Below, one piece after another: positions 61,364-64,000 of a stretch of 64,000 nt of DNA. The translations under genes were made by a program, and so were the position numbers. The notes beneath the pieces were generated by a model. It had not been told where the DNA came from, searched no databases, and worked only from the letters and a program-made list of their open reading frames with translations. Positions within the stretch are counted from its first letter, which is position 1. The number at the start of each line of letters is the position of its first letter. The DNA lies in contig JAPYMA010002305.1 in NCBI GenBank assembly GCA_035041965.1, positions 53,837-117,836 of the forward strand, in the 5' to 3' direction. Source of the stretch: Anisakis pegreffii. Its lineage: Eukaryota > Nematoda > Chromadorea > Rhabditida > Anisakidae.

Positions 61364-63301
61364 CTGACGTGGTGTGTTCGTTTAGTAGTAGTGGTTCTTT
61401 TGAGGAGCTGAAGTTAGATGAATGTTGTTCAATTAGTCAAAACTGCCACACTGACACTTCAAAGTTCATTCAATTGCATGAGAAGTTCTTGCCGATGTTT
61501 ACACAGAATACCCTGGTCCGGTGGGGATCACAATATTTCATTACATAGACAGCAAAGGGTGGAAAAGTTTCAACATTCAATAGAGGCAATCATATAAATA
61601 TCATAAGAGATAAGATGGTCAAGCCAATTTGATTAACTCGATAACGATTTTTACAGATATTGCGGTGTAAGACTTTTTCCTACGATATAAGAACCAACTA
61701 GATATATATTAAGAATTGTATCTGACCGTCATGCATCTTTTTTTCAATATGCACAAATAAAATGAACAATTTCGCGATATTTCGGCGCATAAAGCCGTCA
61801 TCGCGTTTAATTCTCTAAGGTTGAGGCTATCTATTGATCCTTTTATGAGTCAAAACGTCGCATAAACTTCTTCATTTCCTACCTGAACACCCGAACATAT
61901 GAAAAAGCGTTTAAGATGTATAGCAGTCGAATATAACCTACTATACACACTCAATTAGTTATCCGATGTATTTGGAACAAAGGCGATTAACTACACTGGC
62001 ATTAGCAACTCCGTTAAGGGAGCGATATAGCTGAACAACAATGATCAACACGCTTCTCACGTGCCGTTTCATTGTTACGATCACGAAGAGATCAATAATC
62101 CCTTATGGGAATTCTCGAAAGCCCACGTTTTGCGTAGTCTTTCAATGCATTTGGTTTCTAGTTCATTATGTAACAGATGAATTTGGGAACAAAATCCAAG
62201 AATAGTGATTAAAAAAGCAGTCGAGAGAATCTCATGTGATCACAGTTTCTGAGCAATCATTTTGAGCCGACCGATGAGTCAAGCTCGACCAGGCGAATTG
62301 CTATGAAGAATGAGATATTGCAGAATGAGGATTGAAGACCGACTGAATTTCAGTGGGAAAATTCACGGTAGCTTCATTGAGAAGAAGTTGACGGTGATAA
62401 ACGAATAGACTAACCCTCAATCCACGTCATTAGCAACTGGGATAGGATTGAAGTGAATAAATTATCAAGAACAACAACAACAACAACAATAAGCAATAGA
62501 TCAGGAAAGATGAGTTATTGTTTGTGAAATCGCTGAATATTTTGACAAATTCCCAGAATAGTAATAAAAAATTTTGATAAATGAGAGCCTAATCGCTGTG
62601 AACATTTGTCGTCACATATTAGTAACTATATCACATAACATTTACGAGCCCTTGTCATTTCAGATGTTGAAAAGGACATACATAAGTGTGACTTAGCATA
62701 AAAACAATACGGTGACACAAATATTACTGTTCGAGAGAACACGAAGACTGCTCCTCGCTTGAATGGAGTTTGTCGCAAAAAAAGTTACTTGGCTTCAACA
62801 GAGCATTACTGCATCCTTCAAAATCGCTTCATATTTATGGTTAATTGAAAATGAACAGAACTGAATATCGCTGAACTGATAGATTTCTTAGACACTAGCA
62901 CATTACAAAAATTTCAAAAATTTTTTTCCACTGTTTCTCCTCACTTATTTGATACATACAATCAAAAAGTTTTGTTGCGCTCTGAAGGAAGATATTATCA
63001 TCACTGCATTCCTTACGTATCGAATATAAGCCCCAAAAACGCAGTTGTTGCATTGAAGTTGAAATTTAGGGAATATTCGAGTTATTTGAGCATGACAGGG
63101 AGTGCGCGTACGATGGATGATTGGTGGCACTAAATATAAACGGTCAAAGTGATAATATCAGAATCATCATGCTCATTAACTGTATTTGCATCACATGTAC
63201 GGTTTAAACTCTGAAACGTCAAAATATGTTGGTTTCAAGCAGTTTTGCTCATCATTCTAGCAATGAATTCAGAACGCCTCAAGTTGTGTGGAACACCACA
63301 T
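61364..63301. other. No recognisable gene
   Basis: Only short AT-rich ORFs and a (CAA)n tract at 62470-62489 are seen. The first exons of the minus-strand synaptotagmin (start and membrane span) may lie here or beyond the window. Confidence 0.5.
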
Positions 63302-63323
63302 GTGGCTGCTGCTGCTGCTGCTG
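63302..63323. repeat. (CTG)n tract
   Basis: A short GCTGCTGCTGCTGCTG microsatellite in non-coding sequence. Confidence 0.85.
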
Positions 63324-63671
63324 GACACTTATGGACAGCAGCACATTAGTAAACGGAAACATCGGGCAGTCAGTAGTCATTCATCGACGAATTTCAACGA
63401 CTCCTCCATTTTCATTACTTGCTATATTCACATACAGCACAAGAGTACATGATCAAAATAATTTGACAAAGTAATAGTGCTAGGCGATAAAGACTCATTA
63501 TCCCATACATCACGCATCCTCTCATCTATTCATGATGAGCATATGAGTGATTAAAAGCATTCGAGTCGAGACGGAACGAGACGAGACAAGCTTGCTTTCA
63601 TTTATCGTTCCATATACAAATTGTAATTTTCTTTGAATTGAACGGCTTTGAGGTGTGTTTCGTCGTGATAG

Positions 63672-63674
<3 letters not shown>

Positions 63675-63759
<85 letters not shown>
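63675..63759. repeat. (TA)n microsatellite, about 42 units
   Basis: An uninterrupted 85-base TA dinucleotide tract. The Ile-Tyr repeats in overlapping frames are artefacts of it. Its length may vary between individuals or be collapsed in the assembly. Confidence 0.97.
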
Positions 63760-63762
<3 letters not shown>

Positions 63763-64000
63763 GATGCATAGCACGAGATCATCAGAAAGTACACAAGAGT
63801 ATTCTTTGCTCGTAATCATTATCGTGACGATAATGATTATGAGAAAATAATAATCAAAATCATAACCGTGAGCGTTTCAGCAGCAACTCAATCATCCAAG
63901 TGACACAACCTCATCAACCGATAGCGAACGAACACAGAAAATATTTCGAAGCTTAAGGGACGAAGAGAGAACGTGAAAGAATAGTTGGACTTGAGTGATA

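Noticed and set aside
63522..63819. ORFs with long Ile-Tyr repeats
   Set aside because: Pure artefacts of the (TA)n microsatellite.

Overview
The window is about two-thirds A+T by eye. It looks like the nuclear genome of a nematode, probably a chromadorean with a large, repeat-rich genome. The reasons are small exons (68-307 bases) ending in TTTCAG-type acceptors, introns from a few hundred bases to more than 20 kb, and gene families typical of nematodes (FMRFamide-peptide-type receptor, divergent globin, neuronal synaptotagmins). No bacterial or organellar genes are seen. All gene models were spliced by hand from donor/acceptor signals, reading phase and family motifs, with no alignment or search behind them.

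Layout. 1-1510: repeat-rich, with a large inverted repeat and a truncated hAT-like terminal-inverted-repeat element. 1511-20230: no gene I can defend, apart from repeats and a GC-rich MITE at 19770-19934; the missing 5' exons of the first synaptotagmin may lie here. 20231-23991 (+): synaptotagmin 1-type gene from within C2A to the stop. 27774-55933 (+): a complete 10-exon amnionless gene (about 475 aa) split by one 23.2-kb intron (28901-52104). Inside that intron, on the opposite strand, lie an FMRFamide-receptor-like GPCR (31851-37386) and a globin (29173-30712), both with every exon phase consistent, plus some orphan coding-like stretches and two hAT-like elements. 57342-60988 (-): a second, divergent synaptotagmin, convergent with amnionless, whose 5' end is at or beyond 61263. 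61.4-64 kb: simple repeats only, including an 85-base (TA)n.

Roles. The two synaptotagmins would act in vesicle exocytosis, the GPCR in peptide signalling, the globin in oxygen or redox chemistry, and amnionless as the membrane partner of a cubilin-like endocytic receptor. They are neighbours, not a pathway. The main points of interest are the nested architecture, an apparent AG-less 3' splice site in amnionless, an amnionless tail with endocytic signals unlike those of vertebrates, and the loss of Ca2+ ligands in C2A of the minus-strand synaptotagmin.
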